A stretch of DNA of 64,000 nucleotides from Psococerastis gibbosa (taxonomy: Eukaryota; Arthropoda; Insecta; Psocodea; Psocidae), in NCBI GenBank assembly GCA_963971405.1, contig OZ020491.1, forward strand, positions 6,442,855 to 6,506,854, in the 5' to 3' direction. The notes beneath the pieces were generated by a model. It saw only the letters and a list, made by a program, of their open reading frames with translations, ran no database searches and was not told the DNA's origin. Shown piece by piece: positions 11,395 through 22,085 of this stretch. Position 1 is the stretch's first letter, and each line of letters opens with the position of its first letter. The translations under genes and the position numbers were made by a program.

Positions 11395-12250
11395 CCTACA
11401 ATAAATGAAAGCTCCCCGACCCATTCGGCGGTGACTATGATCAGATTAATATTAGACACCCAGAATCAGCAGTTTTACACTACCTGTATCGTTCATACCC
11501 CAGAATTATCAGTTCTACACTACTTGTATGTAACGCACATTTCAATCGCTTCAAGACTCTTCAGTTCCTTACCTACCTACAATGAGGGAAAGCACCCCGA
11601 GCCATTCGTCGGTGACTCTGATCAGACTAATATAAGAGACCCAGAATCAGCAGTTTTACACTACTTGTATCGTTCATACACGCTACTTGTATGTAACACA
11701 AATTTCAATCGCGTCAAGCCTCTTCAGTTCCTTATCTACCTACAATGAGGGAAAGCACCCCGACCCATTCGTCGGTGACTCTGATCAGACTAACACGAGA
11801 GACCCAGAATCAGCCGTTTTACACTACTTGTATTGTTCATACCCAGAATCATCAGTTCTACACTACTTGTATGTAACACACATTTCAATCGCTTCAAGCC
11901 TCTTCAGTTCCTTGTCTACCTACAATGAGGGAAAGCACCCCGACCCATTCGTCGTTGACTCTGATCAGACTAACACGAGAGACCCAGAATCATCAGTTTT
12001 TCACTACTTGTATGCTTCATACCCTAGCCCCGCCTCAACCCTGTATCATAATAGATCTACCATCAGAGCCAGAAATTTTACACTACTTGCATGACTGGTA
12101 TCTCCAGCGTGCGGCCACGGTTGAACGAGTGCATAGCCTGTAATGATGAAAATTCAACCCCTGCATGTCGCCCCAGCCCCCAGTCTCACCCCTCCCCGAT
12201 CTGCAATGTGTGAAAGCGGCCCCCTACCCTTTCGGCGGTGACTCTAATCA
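11395..12250 (+). repeat. Satellite-like tandem array, 163-180-bp unit
   Basis: At least four units are phased on AATGAGGGAAAGCACCCCGA (about 11403, 11581, 11744 and 11924). Each continues CCATTCGTCGGTGACTCTGA, CAGACTAA..., CCAGAATCAGCAGTTTTACA and CACTACTTGTAT. A decayed unit follows at 12190-12250. An internal 40-bp sub-repeat (CAGAATCA(G/T)CAGTT...) accounts for the length differences. The ORFs across it are products of the repetition. Confidence 0.85.
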
Positions 12251-12564
12251 TTCCCCATGGGGACTTTTTCCCGCCACCTAAGGGAATTAGGATTAAAAGC
12301 TTCCGTGACTTAAGTGCATTACGAATTACGGCTTTTATCCCATTATTTTCGAATGAAGACTGGCTATAGGCTATTGGTTACCAAACTTTATGAGTCTTGG
12401 CCCACTTTTAAGAATCCAATTTGCCTACCCAGTTTACAGGGAAAAATGAATCAATATCAACATACATTGCTACTGTTTTCAACGCGACAAATATGGCTGC
12501 ATTCAATTAACTAGTTTTTTGCTTTCATACTTGGGTATATTCTACGTTAGTATAATCAGGGCTT
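12251..12564. other. Unassigned, no gene seen
   Basis: Nothing recognisable; AT-rich single-copy-looking DNA between the satellite and repeat E. Confidence 0.4.
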
Positions 12565-13074
12565 TGTGAATTTCAAAATTTTCAAATCGGAGGTTTTTAG
12601 TGGATTTGCACGTTTTGAGGTCCCAGGTACCCAAAATAGTGTTTTTTTACGAAATGTCTATCTGACGGTCTGTTTGTTCGTTTATTTGTGGGAAAACTAC
12701 TTGGTGGATTTAGATACAATTTTTTATGTCGGTTCACATAACTCATGCGGGTCCGATTGAGGATTTCAACGGATGTACACGTTTTGAGGTTTTGAGAACC
12801 CCAAAAAGGGGTTTTTACGAAATGTCGGTCTGTCTGTGAAGTCAGTCTGTTCATCGATTTCCGGGCAAATTACTCGGGGGGTTTTGACTAAATTTGGCAT
12901 GTAAATTCACAAATATCTTACCTCAGAAACATTTTATTTTATTTTAGGCTAACTCAATTTTGGGGGGTTTTACCCTCAAAATACACCAAAAAACGACTAA
13001 AAAATTATTTTTGAAAAACGGCCCCAACGATTTATTTTAAATTCACATATTATATTCTAGTCGTTAGTTATGTT
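12565..13074 (-). repeat. Repeat E, minus copy with duplicated 3' module
   Basis: Read on the minus strand it ends with ACCTCAAAACGTG..., as in the other E copies. The final module (GGACCTCAAAACGTG, TTTCGTAAAAA, CAGAC) occurs twice, near 12590-12670 and 12770-12860. It lies back-to-back with the plus copy at 13075. Confidence 0.65.
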
Positions 13075-13925
13075 AAAGAACCGGTCCGAGTTTACTCAAA
13101 CATGCTTTCCAATTTATAAAGTAGTAGATGGACATAATGGCTCATTTCATTGTAAATAATTTCCCTATGGTTAAATTACGGATCCCTCGGGGGGGGGGGG
13201 GGGTCCTCTTCAATACATTAAAAACCCCTAAAACTCAATTGCATATTCTGGAACGAACAGACTAATATATTGTAACAGTAGTAACAATGACAGGACAGGC
13301 AATGAATTTATTTTCCATAATTTCTTCAAAAAATAATTTTTTGCCCAGAACCAAATATTTTTTTGGGGAAAACAACCTGTTTGGTTCTGTTACTCTATTG
13401 AACACTTAAAACATATCTGAAGGTAGAAATCATCGATAGAAAGGTCTCGCAGAAAAATTATTTTTTTAGTCATTTTTCATAAAAATTGAGAAATTTTTAT
13501 TTTTTTTTACCCCAGAAGCAAACTATCAAGAGGCAAGCAACCCCCCGCATTTTGTTAACATTATTAACGACTACAATATATGTGAATTTAAAAGAAATGG
13601 TTGAAGCCGTTTTTGAGAAATAATTTTTTTAGACGTTTTTTTGGAGTTTTTTGATAATAAAACCCTCCAAATTGAGATAGCCCCAAATAAAAACAATTAT
13701 GCCGAGGCATGATTTTTGTGAACCTACTTGCCGAATTTCATCAAAATCGACCGAGTAGTTTGCCTGGAAATCGACACACAGACAGACAGACAGACATTTC
13801 GTAAAAACCACTTTTTTGGGTTCCTGGGACCTCAAAACATGTAAATCCGTTGAAATCTCGGAATCGAAAATTTCGACCATCACAAAGCTTTCCATATACT
13901 ACCTACGTATAAATTGGAAAACAAA
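13075..13925 (+). repeat. Repeat E, near full length
   Basis: Begins around AGAACCGGTCCGAGTTTACT, has a long G-run (13189), GAAGGTAGAAATCATCGATA, GCAAACTATCAAGAGGCAAG, a CAGACAGACAGACAG run at 13783 and ends CACAAAGCTTTCCATATACT. It forms an inverted pair with 12565-13074. Confidence 0.75.
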
Positions 13926-14297
13926 AACTCAATTGGGTCGCTTGCCCCTTGATAGTTTGCGTCTGGTTAATTTGAAGGGGGAGGGAGTTTATAGAAGGCT
14001 TCTCAATATACCAACAGCTCATTTCATTAAGGACGGCTATGATCTTGAAGAATGAAGTGTGAATGACTTGGACACACTCGCCTTACCCATGGATGTTTAA
14101 TGTCTGGAGAGGAGCGTGACCTGGCCACTGCAACCCTGCATTTTAACGAGAATTTTTTTTTCTCTTCATACAACACATTTAATAAACACACCAGACCAGG
14201 TGCGTATATACACGAGGATCCCGCGCCTAAGTATTAGTTAAAAATAAATAAGAATGTGCCGACCACGGAGGTGTTGAAACGTTTAGAATTCCTCTTT
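13926..14297. other. Unassigned
   Basis: A short frame (to 14055) shows no known family. No repeat borders are seen. Confidence 0.35.
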
Positions 14298-14471
14298 CAG
14301 CAGTCTGATCGAGGCGATTATAATACCGGGGTTAAATAAATACCCTAGGATTATAACTGTAAACAAGCAAATTTTGAATAGCACTTTTATTTTAAAATTA
14401 TCTTGTTTACATTTTTAATACCAGGGGATTAAATAAATACCGGTATTATAATCGCCTCAATCGGGCTGCTG
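14298..14471. mobile_element. Fold-back element
   Basis: The arms CAGCAGTCTGATCGAGGCG + ATTATAATACCGG and their inverted counterpart ending CGGGCTGCTG flank an AT-rich centre with GTAAACAAG / CTTGTTTAC. A related centre occurs near 45200. No clear duplication. Confidence 0.65.
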
Positions 14472-14750
14472 GTAGACCACGGTCTATCCAGCAGGTTTCT
14501 ACTGTCTCATCAACTTTATGCCAATGATTTGTCGGTAGTTTTAATTAAGTTCGACCTTATCTGGTCCACTGGTAAGGACCATGTCTGCGAATGCAATGCA
14601 ATAGCTATTCAATCGACCTTGCGACCTAATCAAGGACGACCTTGGGTTTGAATAAAACAACGCTAATCGTAATGACCTCCAAATTCCTAAACGCAATAAC
14701 CTATAAAAGCATCCTGTAAACATGAATGCACAAAACTGTATTTATCCATC

Positions 14751-14872
14751 AGGACATGCAGATCGTAGAGTAGTGGTACCTATTCAGACTTTCACTCGAA
14801 AGGTTGTTGGAGCCAGACTTGCTGCATTTTCTGGTCATGCTTCGGAGAGACTATGTAAAGCAGGGTCCTGGG
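14751..14872 (+). mobile_element. SINE A 5' part, interrupted
   Basis: Contains GTAGAGTAGTGGTACC, TTTCACTCGAAAGGTTGTTG and TTCTGGTCATGCTTCGGAG. It ends at the hAT-like insertion at 14873, and the expected 3' half is not seen on the far side. Confidence 0.75.
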
Positions 14873-15053
14873 CAAGGCCGTAGCCAGGATTTTTTTTGGG
14901 GGGGGGGGGGGGTTCAGAAATTTCATTGGATATTACATAGTAGTTTTTATTTTTCCTCTCAAAATCCAATTCTATCTAGTGTCAAGCCATTTAATTTCGG
15001 GGGGGGGGGGTTCATGGGGGTTCAACCCCCCCCCCCCCTTGGCTACGGCCTTG
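14873..15053. mobile_element. hAT-like G-tract MITE
   Basis: The ends CAAGGCCGTAGCCAGG and TTGGCTACGGCCTTG are inverted. GTCCTGGG is repeated on both sides (14865-14872 and 15054-15061). Long G and C runs inside. Confidence 0.9.
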
Positions 15054-15061
15054 GTCCTGGG

Positions 15062-16165
15062 GGAGCTAAGCCTACCCCCAGGTCTGCAGCTGTTCCTCCC
15101 CTGTATCCTAAATATAATCATACAAATGAATACATAAATACACAAGTAGAGTACAGAGTAGAAAAAGAAGCCCCGGGCGCCACATCGCATACGGACACCA
15201 AATTTGACAGAAAATAATCAACATGTTTATTATCTAACGCAAAAATTCCAGCATAAAAGTAATTAAATATTAAAAATATAAATAACAATATCGTAATTAT
15301 GTGGATTTCATTGTTGAATGAGGATTTATGTAGGCTGCAATCTACGTCAACCAGCTATCCCGCTGGTTTATAAGCTTTCTGACATTTTCTTCATCGTTGT
15401 CTATCTTTCTCTGAATGAAAATTGATAAACATTAAAAACTATTTACCAACCACACCACAATGTCTGAAGAGAGGCTGAACTCTCTTCTGTCCAGGGGCGC
15501 CCCGCCCTGTCCATTAAGCGAGCAAGGAGACCACTTAAAGCCCTGCGCTTTTGTAGAAACTCACTATCTTGCGCCTATTTATTAAAATCATTTCCCCCTA
15601 GAGAGACCCCCCCCCCCCGGTTTCCAGTTTTGTTAATTAAATCTTCATCTGCAAAATCTAAGCTTTACTGACAAAATGCGTAAAACCCCACTATGTCAGA
15701 TGTACTCGTATTTTCTCAAAGAAATTTCCTCCTGTTTTCTGGTATATTCTTTGACTGTAAAATCTAACCGTTATTGCTATAAAAATGCATTAAACCCCAC
15801 CATTTCAGTCCTTTCCACTGGGGAGATCCCCGGGCCCGGCGGGCCCCCTTCAAGTCTTCGGGCGCCTGCGAAAAGGACACTAAGGTCCCCTATAATTTAA
15901 AAGCTGCGTACGTCAATGAGAACGGCTTTCCTCTTCTTTTTCTACATATTTGTAAAAATGGGGAGGGGCCGCCAGCTAAATTTTTCACCTCCACCCCCCC
16001 CCCCCCTAAGACCTATTGTTACACCACTGGACCTACTTAAGGTGGAACATTGTGAGGGTATAGTAGACCCCATCTCAAAGGAAATGTTGGCCCTGTGTAG
16101 GAATCAGGACTTCGCCCCCCCCCCAGACTTTTTGATATTTCCCACCAATGTTCCACTCCCAAAAA
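15062..16165. other. No gene; C/G-tract MITE debris
   Basis: C-runs at 15608 and 15994 and GGGCCCGGCGGGCCCCC at 15833 resemble the interiors of the hAT-like MITEs, but I cannot pair their ends. ORFs here are chance. Confidence 0.4.
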
Positions 16166-16240
16166 ATTTAGCAAGAGTGGGAATAGAACCAACAACCTTT
16201 GAAATTGAGAATCCGTGCCACTACTCAACCTGTCCTGACA
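16166..16240 (-). mobile_element. SINE A head fragment, degenerate
   Basis: On the minus strand: CAGGACAGGTTGAGTAGTGG, AAAGGTTGTTGGTTC and CACTCTTGCTA keep the spacing of the SINE A head, with several changes in the anticodon arm. Confidence 0.55.
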
Positions 16241-17108
16241 TTTCATGACATATGCGATGGACCGAATGACAAGGGAGCTTAACACAGCTGTAGCAAAGGC
16301 CTTTTCTGATGTTTTCTGATTCTGATTCTGATTTCTGATGAAAAATTCAACTTTTTAATTAATTTTTCATCTGATCACGTTCATAGCTGTGGAACGAGAA
16401 ACGAAAAAACCACGGCCAATTTCTAAATAACAGTTCAGAATACAGGTATCTACAGTATCTCAAATAGTTCCTAACTACAATTAAATATACTTAATTAAAT
16501 ATGCTCCCTACTAACTTATCTACTCGTATATTGTACTTCATGTATTATTGTTTGTATTGACAATTGACGATTATTGTAACAATAACAACAGTTGATCTGG
16601 ACCCATAACGGGCCACGGCCTACCGGGTCCACGGTATTTTTGTATCACAAATTGTATATATTGTATGATTATATTAATTGATTGATTGAGTTCTTGCTGA
16701 CTAAATATTTTGAACTCTCTCCCTTAACAGGGGCACAGCCATATTTTTTAGAGGGGGTCTCCTGAAGGACTGCCAGAACCAGCTTGATTCAAAATTAAGA
16801 GCTTTATGTAGTGTCAATTGTTTTTTTTTAACCTCCAATTTTATCTGCAGCTTGGACAAGAATGCGAAGAATGTAACTGCAAGCAAGGGGGCCCCGGGGT
16901 CTCCCCCGGGGGATTTAAAAAACAATAAAAATAGATATGAAATAGTGGTGGGGTTTTACTCATTTTGATAGCAGTAACGTTTGCTTTGTCAAAGTCCATT
17001 AAATTCGGTGGGGGGGGGGGTCAGGACCGCAACTGGGTCAACAGATTTTGGTCACATATCCGTTAAAACTGCATTTCTACCCGTGAACAGGTACGCTTTT
17101 TCATATAC
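16241..17108. other. No gene; retroelement tail and MITE debris
   Basis: At 16585-16690 a CGGGCCACGGCC...GGGTCCACGG hairpin is followed by ATTGATTGATTGA, typical of a LINE/SINE 3' end with a simple-repeat tail. From 16727 to 17040 there are G/C-tract segments (GGGGGCCCCGGGGTCTCCCC) like the hAT MITEs. Confidence 0.45.
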
Positions 17109-17288
17109 AGAGTTCTATATAGGAGGGATGGGACATTCGAGTGCGCGCCAAAATTATTTTTTGAATCCTGGAGCCACCTGACACGTATTTTCAATGGCTT
17201 ATAATAGGAGACGTGGCATCAGACGGCCCTAGGATTCAAAAATATTTATGGCGCGCTTGAATGCCTCTTCTCTCCAATATAGAACTCT
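17109..17288. mobile_element. Fold-back MITE
   Basis: AGAGTTCTATATAGGAGGGA...GTGCGCGCCA and its inverted partner TGGCGCGC...TATAGAACTCT close the unit; TTTTTGAATCCT is shared by both arms. A fragment of the same family is at 20840-20935. Confidence 0.7.
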
Positions 17289-17519
17289 AAACAAATCCAT
17301 TACCTTCGGCTCCAAGATTCTCCATAACACCAAAGCACCGGTAATTAAACTAGGCTACGACAGCTGAAGTTATACTACAGCCGAGATAAGGGCTATATCC
17401 AGGGTAAAGGCATTGCAGTTAAAATTTAATGGTATTCTGTATGAGGCAATGTGTATAATAGACACATAAAAGGTGGATAGCGGACTGTACAATTTCCATT
17501 ATGCCTCGGGATTTATGTA

Positions 17520-17710
17520 TTTCTCCTTTCTTCTTCTTCCTCATCATCTTCTTCTTCTTCAGTTTCTTCTTCTTCCTCATCATCTTCTTCTTCTTCAATT
17601 TCTTCTTCTTCCTCATTATCTTCTTCTTCATTTTCTTTTTCTACATCATCTTCTTCTGGTTCTTAATTTTCTTCTTCTTCCTCATTATCTTCTTCTTCTT
17701 GTTCTTATTC
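17520..17710. repeat. (CTT)n-rich microsatellite with CTCATCATC interruptions
   Basis: About 190 bp of imperfect CTT repeats with a higher-order unit near 30 bp (TTCTTCTTCCTCAT...). It creates Phe/Leu-rich and Lys-rich ORFs on opposite strands; neither is a gene. Confidence 0.9.
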
Positions 17711-17769
17711 GTATTTTTTAATTAAAAAATTATATAGAACATATAGAACAGAACTGCAGTCGTCTTAAT

Positions 17770-18062
17770 GGGGTAAAGCAGCTCTTGCCCGGTGTACAAT
17801 AATGTTTTTTTTTCTTCGCTTTTGTCCCTAGATGTTCTTTTCGTTCTCTTCCATTCCCCGGGATGTACTTCGTCTGCAGTTGCTCCTTCAATTCTGAGGT
17901 CCTGACGGACTTTCGCTTCTACTGTTAGCCTGGGCCACTCTCGTCTTTTGCTTCCCTCAGCTTCGATAGGTTTTACCCGCTTGATTAGGTCATTTGGCTG
18001 CCTTCTTTCGACGTGACTCCACCATGACAGTTGTCGTTCTCGGGCTTCATCAAGCTTTATTA
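17770..18062 (-). pseudogene. LINE reverse transcriptase C-terminus
   Basis: The minus strand reads RQLSWWSHVERRQPNDLIKR, then PRLTVEAKVRQDLRIEGATA and WKRT. This is the layout seen after the RT domain of LINEs (R.L.W.GHV.RR...., W.....DL....., WKR). No start and no intact upstream RT; a dead fragment. Confidence 0.72.
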
Positions 18063-18403
18063 GTCAATAATATTTTGTAATACTTCGTCATATTAAAATT
18101 AATGAATAAGATGCACAACTTTGTCATGTATTAAATAAATAAATAAATAAATAGCGTTTAATATGCCAACAACAGAATAAACGGATCGAACAACGAAGGC
18201 ATTTACATTTACAACATAAAAATATTTAACAATTAAATTAAAAGTAATTAAGCTTTAAGCAATCGTCAATTCATAAAACCCAGTTTCTAAAATTGATATG
18301 TTGCAATACGTGGTTTCGGTACTAGGCCATCGCCAGGCGAATGTTACAAAATTAAAGAAGATATTTTCAAAAACCGAAAAAGTTACAAATAAACAGTCCC
18401 AAC
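18063..18403. other. Unassigned; AAAT microsatellite at 18134
   Basis: AT-rich with a short AAATAAATAAAT run. No gene. Confidence 0.4.
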
Positions 18404-18905
18404 ATCGACTTCGATGGCAATGTGGTAGCGTGCTTGTACTTGAGCCAGTCCCTACTAGAGGTGTGCCGTTCCTGGTTTTTTCAGGAGCTTGCGTTACCAG
18501 TTCCAGTGATCCAAGAATAACGGTTACTACGAATACGCGTTCTTTTAGGAACCAGTTCCTGGCTTAGGCTCAATCCCAACACTGGTGACTAGTAGATAGT
18601 AATTTATACTCTGTACTCTGTCGGAACCAGTAAGTAACTGATCGGCAATCCGGATATCCCCATTTTGCATTGCATTCCTCAAGATCCTAATATTTTTGTA
18701 TCCGGGAGCCGTTGCAACTAGTTCCTAGCTCAAGAACCGTTCTTAAGAACGGCTCCAGTAAGAACGACCCACCTCTAGTCTCTACCCGCTATATGGGATC
18801 GGAGATGTGTCGTAACTCAACACGGGTATATACTAACCTACAGAGGTGACTGATGAGGTCAATCTGAAACATCCATTAAATTGTTTGTATGCGATCAATA
18901 ATAAA
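18404..18905 (+). mobile_element. SINE D, split by a hAT-like MITE
   Basis: The head TCGACTTCGATGGCAATGTG + GTAGCGTGCTTGTACTTG is at 18404-18447. The body CGGAGATGTGTCGTAACTCA, ACACGGGTATATACTAACC and CATCCATTAAATTGTTTGTA continues at 18786-18905. The intervening 322 bp are the MITE at 18456. Confidence 0.75.
18456..18777. mobile_element. hAT-like MITE (TAGAGGTG ends)
   Basis: The ends TAGAGGTGTGCCGTTCC and GAACGACCCACCTCTA are inverted. The flanks GTCCCTAC (18448-18455) and GTCTCTAC (18778-18785) form an 8-bp duplication with one mismatch. Inserted inside SINE D. Confidence 0.85.
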
Positions 18906-19447
18906 CTTGCATCAAAGCCGCAACCTGTCCAAAGCATATAACATTGCTGGAGGCACCCTCTGCAATTCTAGAAGCATATCACGTAGGTATCAGCCTGGAG
19001 GCTTCAAGCGTGCGTCAGAACCAGATGTTGAAGCTTGAAGCATGAAAATTTCCAATTAATGTACCTAAATGATACTGGGGTATCGAAACAATTGAAATTA
19101 ATTATAATTCCTTGTTCCATATGGCATCAAAGATATCAAAATGCTCTTATGCCAAATTGGCAGAATGGCTAAAAATACAAGTTTTCTTAAAAAGCAAACC
19201 AATAATTGGAGTAACAATTACAATACTCGACTGATTCAATGCAATTACAATAACAAAAACACAAAAAAAAACAATTGCATTAATTATATTGATTCAATTT
19301 TAATACTTGACAGCTTCAACTGCCCTTATAGCAAATTGGTAAAATGGCAACAACAAAAATGTCTTAAAAAATGCGAACCAATTACAATCCTTGACTGATA
19401 TAAAAATAATCTATAAAATCGTTTTAATATAATAATAAGGACTTTTT
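18906..19447. other. No gene; imperfect 180-bp direct repeat
   Basis: Two similar segments, 19140-19235 and 19320-19400, share CTTATGCCAAATTGGCAGAA-like and TTACAATACTCGACTGAT-like sequence. The 85-codon ORF across them has low-complexity Asn/Lys composition. Confidence 0.45.
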
Positions 19448-19641
19448 ATTGTTTCTATTACTAAGCCAACCTAGCGGAGTTAGGGCTATAAAGCCCTCTC
19501 TTACACTCAACTAGGAAGGCCCGGGACCGCCTGCTTTACATGCCCTCCGAAGCATGGCCAGAAAATGTAGCCAGTGTGGAACTCGAACCAACAAGCTTTC
19601 GGGTGAAAGTCAGAGTCCGTACCACTACGCTACATGTCCTT
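19448..19641 (-). mobile_element. SINE A
   Basis: Full-length on the minus strand: GGACATGTAGCGTAGTGGTA, CTTTCACCCGAAAGC, GGTTCGAGTTCC (B-box with one change), the CATGTAAAGCAGGCGGTCCC body and GGTTGGCTTAGTAAT end. Confidence 0.88.
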
Positions 19642-19844
19642 TAATCGTGTTTTTATAGAGTAATATTATTTCAGTTGCGAAAATTCTTGTATTTTTATGA
19701 ATTTTATGTAATACCATTTTCTTATTTAATTTTCTTTCCTAACTGTTAGCTAACTGTGAGGTCCCTGCCTCTAATGACTATAATGAAAATTATATTAAAC
19801 TAACTTATGTTGAAAATCTGTTATAAACGAAATTAGAGGATTAA

Positions 19845-20345
19845 GAAAAGTCTGGACTTGGCGGGATTCGAACCCAGTTGTGTAGTTGGGTACCTGTCTA
19901 ACAAATAAGAATTCTGTCTTGTGAGCTAGTGGTCCAACAGTTAAGAGTGTACAGCCCATAGGAAATTGGCAGCCCGAAATTTAATACTTTTTATTTTTTA
20001 TTTAAGTAACTAAGCATGCTATTAAAGATTTGGCTCATTAAAGTTATAGAAGATTACTTTATGCATCATATAATAAGATATTTTTAATTATTCATAAACA
20101 TGATAGTATTTTATAAACAATAACTTTTCAAGTATAATAGTTTTTATAAAAAAAAATACAATTTCGAAAATTAAAAATACCTTATTATATGATGCATGAA
20201 GTAGTCTTTCTACAACTTAAATGAGCCAAGTCTTGAATAACTTACTTAGTTAATTAATAAAAAATAAAAAGTATTAAATTTCGGGCTGCACACTCCTAAA
20301 AGACGATGCCTCGGATTGTCATAGAACGTTAGTTCGAATCCCACC
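19845..20345. mobile_element. SINE B fold-back pair split by a TTAA MITE
   Basis: Left of the MITE lies an inverted SINE B stretch (GGACTTGGCGGGATTCGAAC) followed by the plus-strand A-box segment GAGCTAGTGGTCCAACAG. Right of it the plus head resumes with GACGATGCCTCGG and TAGTTCGAATCCCACCTAGT. Without the MITE the plus head reads like that of the copy at 48755. Confidence 0.6.
19945..20294. mobile_element. TTAA fold-back MITE
   Basis: GAGTGTACAGCCCATAGGAA and GGGCTGCACACTC are inverted ends of the same family as 9601-9991. Left flank TTAA; right flank CTAA, taken as a mutated duplication. Confidence 0.75.
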
Positions 20346-20631
20346 TAGTCCAGATATTTCTAAACACCTCTCGGTTACCCAGTCTAGTTGAAAACAATCA
20401 CCAACAAAATAGCATATGTTGTTGGTTGCTATTTTATGACTATGGTGCGCATTCTTCGCATGGAACGCGATGGAGACTTTTACTGCAATAAAAAAATGTA
20501 ATAATAAGGGGTGGATAAAAGTATTTGTAGACCTGTCAGCCCGGGAGCACTGGAGATCGATAACGGCAGCTTTACTGCCCAGCTCCATGCATTTTCAGCC
20601 GTTTCTGCTCCCTTATAATAACCAGCTGGTT

Positions 20632-20698
20632 GCTCGTAGCTCAGCTGGTAGAGAACTGGTCAAAAATTTGAAAGACCGGGAGTTCAAATTCTAGTATT
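20632..20698 (+). other. tRNA-like sequence (SINE head or tRNA pseudogene)
   Basis: GCTCGTAGCTCAGCTGGTAG is a good A-box and D-arm. GGGAGTTCAAATTCTAG is a T-arm/B-box with a mismatch. The middle has an enlarged loop (GGTC...GACC, 12 nt) instead of a 7-nt anticodon loop, and no clean acceptor stem closes it. Confidence 0.5.
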
Positions 20699-21002
20699 CA
20701 AAATATTTTTTGTTTGCAATTTGCTCTCTTGCATGTAGGCTGCCGCGCTGTGGAGTGATTGCGACAAAACCATAAAATGACACATTTTTTCTAATAAATC
20801 AATTAATTGGCATTCTAGTGCTACAATACCTAGATTTATATATAGGAGAGTGGGGACATTCGAGCGGACCAATGATACTTCTTGAATTCTGGGGCCAGCT
20901 GGTATGCCACGTCTCTAATGACCAGCCATTGAAAAAACGTAGAAGAAATTAAATTACTTCGTGGTAGGTATTTCATTTTAATAAACAAACAAAAGTGTTT
21001 AA
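20699..21002. other. Unassigned; fragment of the 17109 fold-back
   Basis: 20840-20935 matches one arm of the element at 17109 (ATATAGGAGAG, GGGACATTCGAGCG). Otherwise featureless. Confidence 0.45.
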
Positions 21003-21122
21003 GGCGGCTATTCCACTTGTCAATTTTTCTTCAATCATTGATGAGATTTTATCTTTATTCTATGTCATCTCATCAAATATTGATGCACAAATGACGGAAT
21101 ATTGACAAGTCGAATAGCCGCC
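21003..21122. mobile_element. PIF/Harbinger-like MITE
   Basis: The ends GGCGGCTATTCCACTTGTCA and TGACAAGTCGAATAGCCGCC are inverted. TAA is on the left, ATG on the right (duplication decayed). TTGATGAGATTTTATC / CATCTCATCAAATATTGATG also pair inside. Confidence 0.75.
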
Positions 21123-21198
21123 ATGGCAAAACTTGTTATAACAACTGAAACTACAATAGAATTAGTAAAAAATTTACTTTGTCTACGAAATCCACTTG

Positions 21199-21356
21199 TG
21201 TTAACATACAAAACCCTGAGCGCTTTCGGCAAGAACTGCATGTTCTCTTCGAGATGAGCAAGTCTCCAATCAATGATAAGTTGTAACTTTGCTAGTAGGT
21301 TTCCCACTGTAGATGGCAGTTCTTGCCGAAAACGCTCGGGGTTTTGTACTAACATG
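21199..21356. mobile_element. Fold-back element
   Basis: GTTAACATACAAAACC, GCGCTTTCGGCAAGAACTGC and the inverted GCAGTTCTTGCCGAAAACGC, GGTTTTGTACTAACAT form arms of about 40 bp around an 80-bp centre. Confidence 0.65.
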
Positions 21357-21377
21357 GGTCTGTTAGACAGTGTGAGA

Positions 21378-21475
21378 CTATCGAATATCGAATACATCTC
21401 GTAACTCAACACGCGTATTAAGCTACAGACTGAAGTGGTCAATGGGATGCATCCATTAAATTGTCTGCAAGCTCC
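21378..21475 (+). mobile_element. SINE D, 3' half only
   Basis: ACATCTCGTAACTCAACACG, CGTATTAAGCTACAGACTGA and CATCCATTAAATTGTCTG match the second half of SINE D; the head is missing. Confidence 0.6.
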
Positions 21476-21735
21476 TTACATTTAAAAAAAAAACTGAGCG
21501 TTAAACTAAACATGGTCACGTGCTGTGAAACGGTGAGACAATTAAAAGACCATTGGCTTAAACTAGAGCTCTGAAATTTTACAAAGTACCGAAATTTACA
21601 GGGTTCCAGGCCCGTAACCAGGGCTGCAACCCCCCTAAATTTTTATATACGAGTATTATATTATATTGATAAAATTGAACTTTCCAGACGTTCAACATTT
21701 CACTGTATATGCTACCCTAGGATCGCAGCCTTTCA

Positions 21736-21966
21736 CAGTGCCAGATTAAGCCATGGGCACTTGGGACACAAGCCTACGACCCCCCAAAAAATACCTAAAA
21801 TTTCCTACCCCCACAAGCGAGTCTTAAAAAAAAAATGAAAACCATTTCCAAAGTTTTGAAATTAAACGTTTCTTTTTTTTTGCTGGAATGTTGGTATACA
21901 GAGTTTACACCCACGGCCCCCCCATATCTTGTGCCCATGGCCCCCACAGGGGTTAATCCGATACTG
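21736..21966. mobile_element. hAT-like element, decayed
   Basis: CAGTGCCAGATTAAGCCATG at the left and GGGGTTAATCCGATACTG at the right are inverted, and GGGCAC / GTGCCCATGG pair inside. The flanks match only 5 of 8 bases. Confidence 0.55.
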
Positions 21967-22015
21967 GCCCCCCACGAAATATTCAATCAATCAAAAGGTG
22001 TATTAGAAAAATACA

Positions 22016-22085
22016 AATAAACAATACTGTAGGGCCAGAAGGCCCATAACAGACAGAATAAATAAATAAATAAATAAATTAACAA
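22016..22085 (+). repeat. LINE/SINE 3' end with (AAAT)n tail
   Basis: GGGCCAGAAGGCCC hairpin, then AGACAGAATAAATAAATAAA. The same hairpin-plus-AATAAA layout occurs at 46213 (GGGCCGAAAGGCCC). Confidence 0.6.

Noticed and set aside
11431..12143. ORFs of 72-135 codons with repeated YLY/SYT motifs
   Set aside because: They follow the satellite period and switch frame between units.
11395..12250. CRISPR-like array
   Set aside because: The whole unit is repeated without unique spacers, and the context is a eukaryotic genome.
17419..17725. Lys-rich and Phe/Leu-rich ORFs on opposite strands
   Set aside because: Both are translations of the imperfect CTT/GAA microsatellite.
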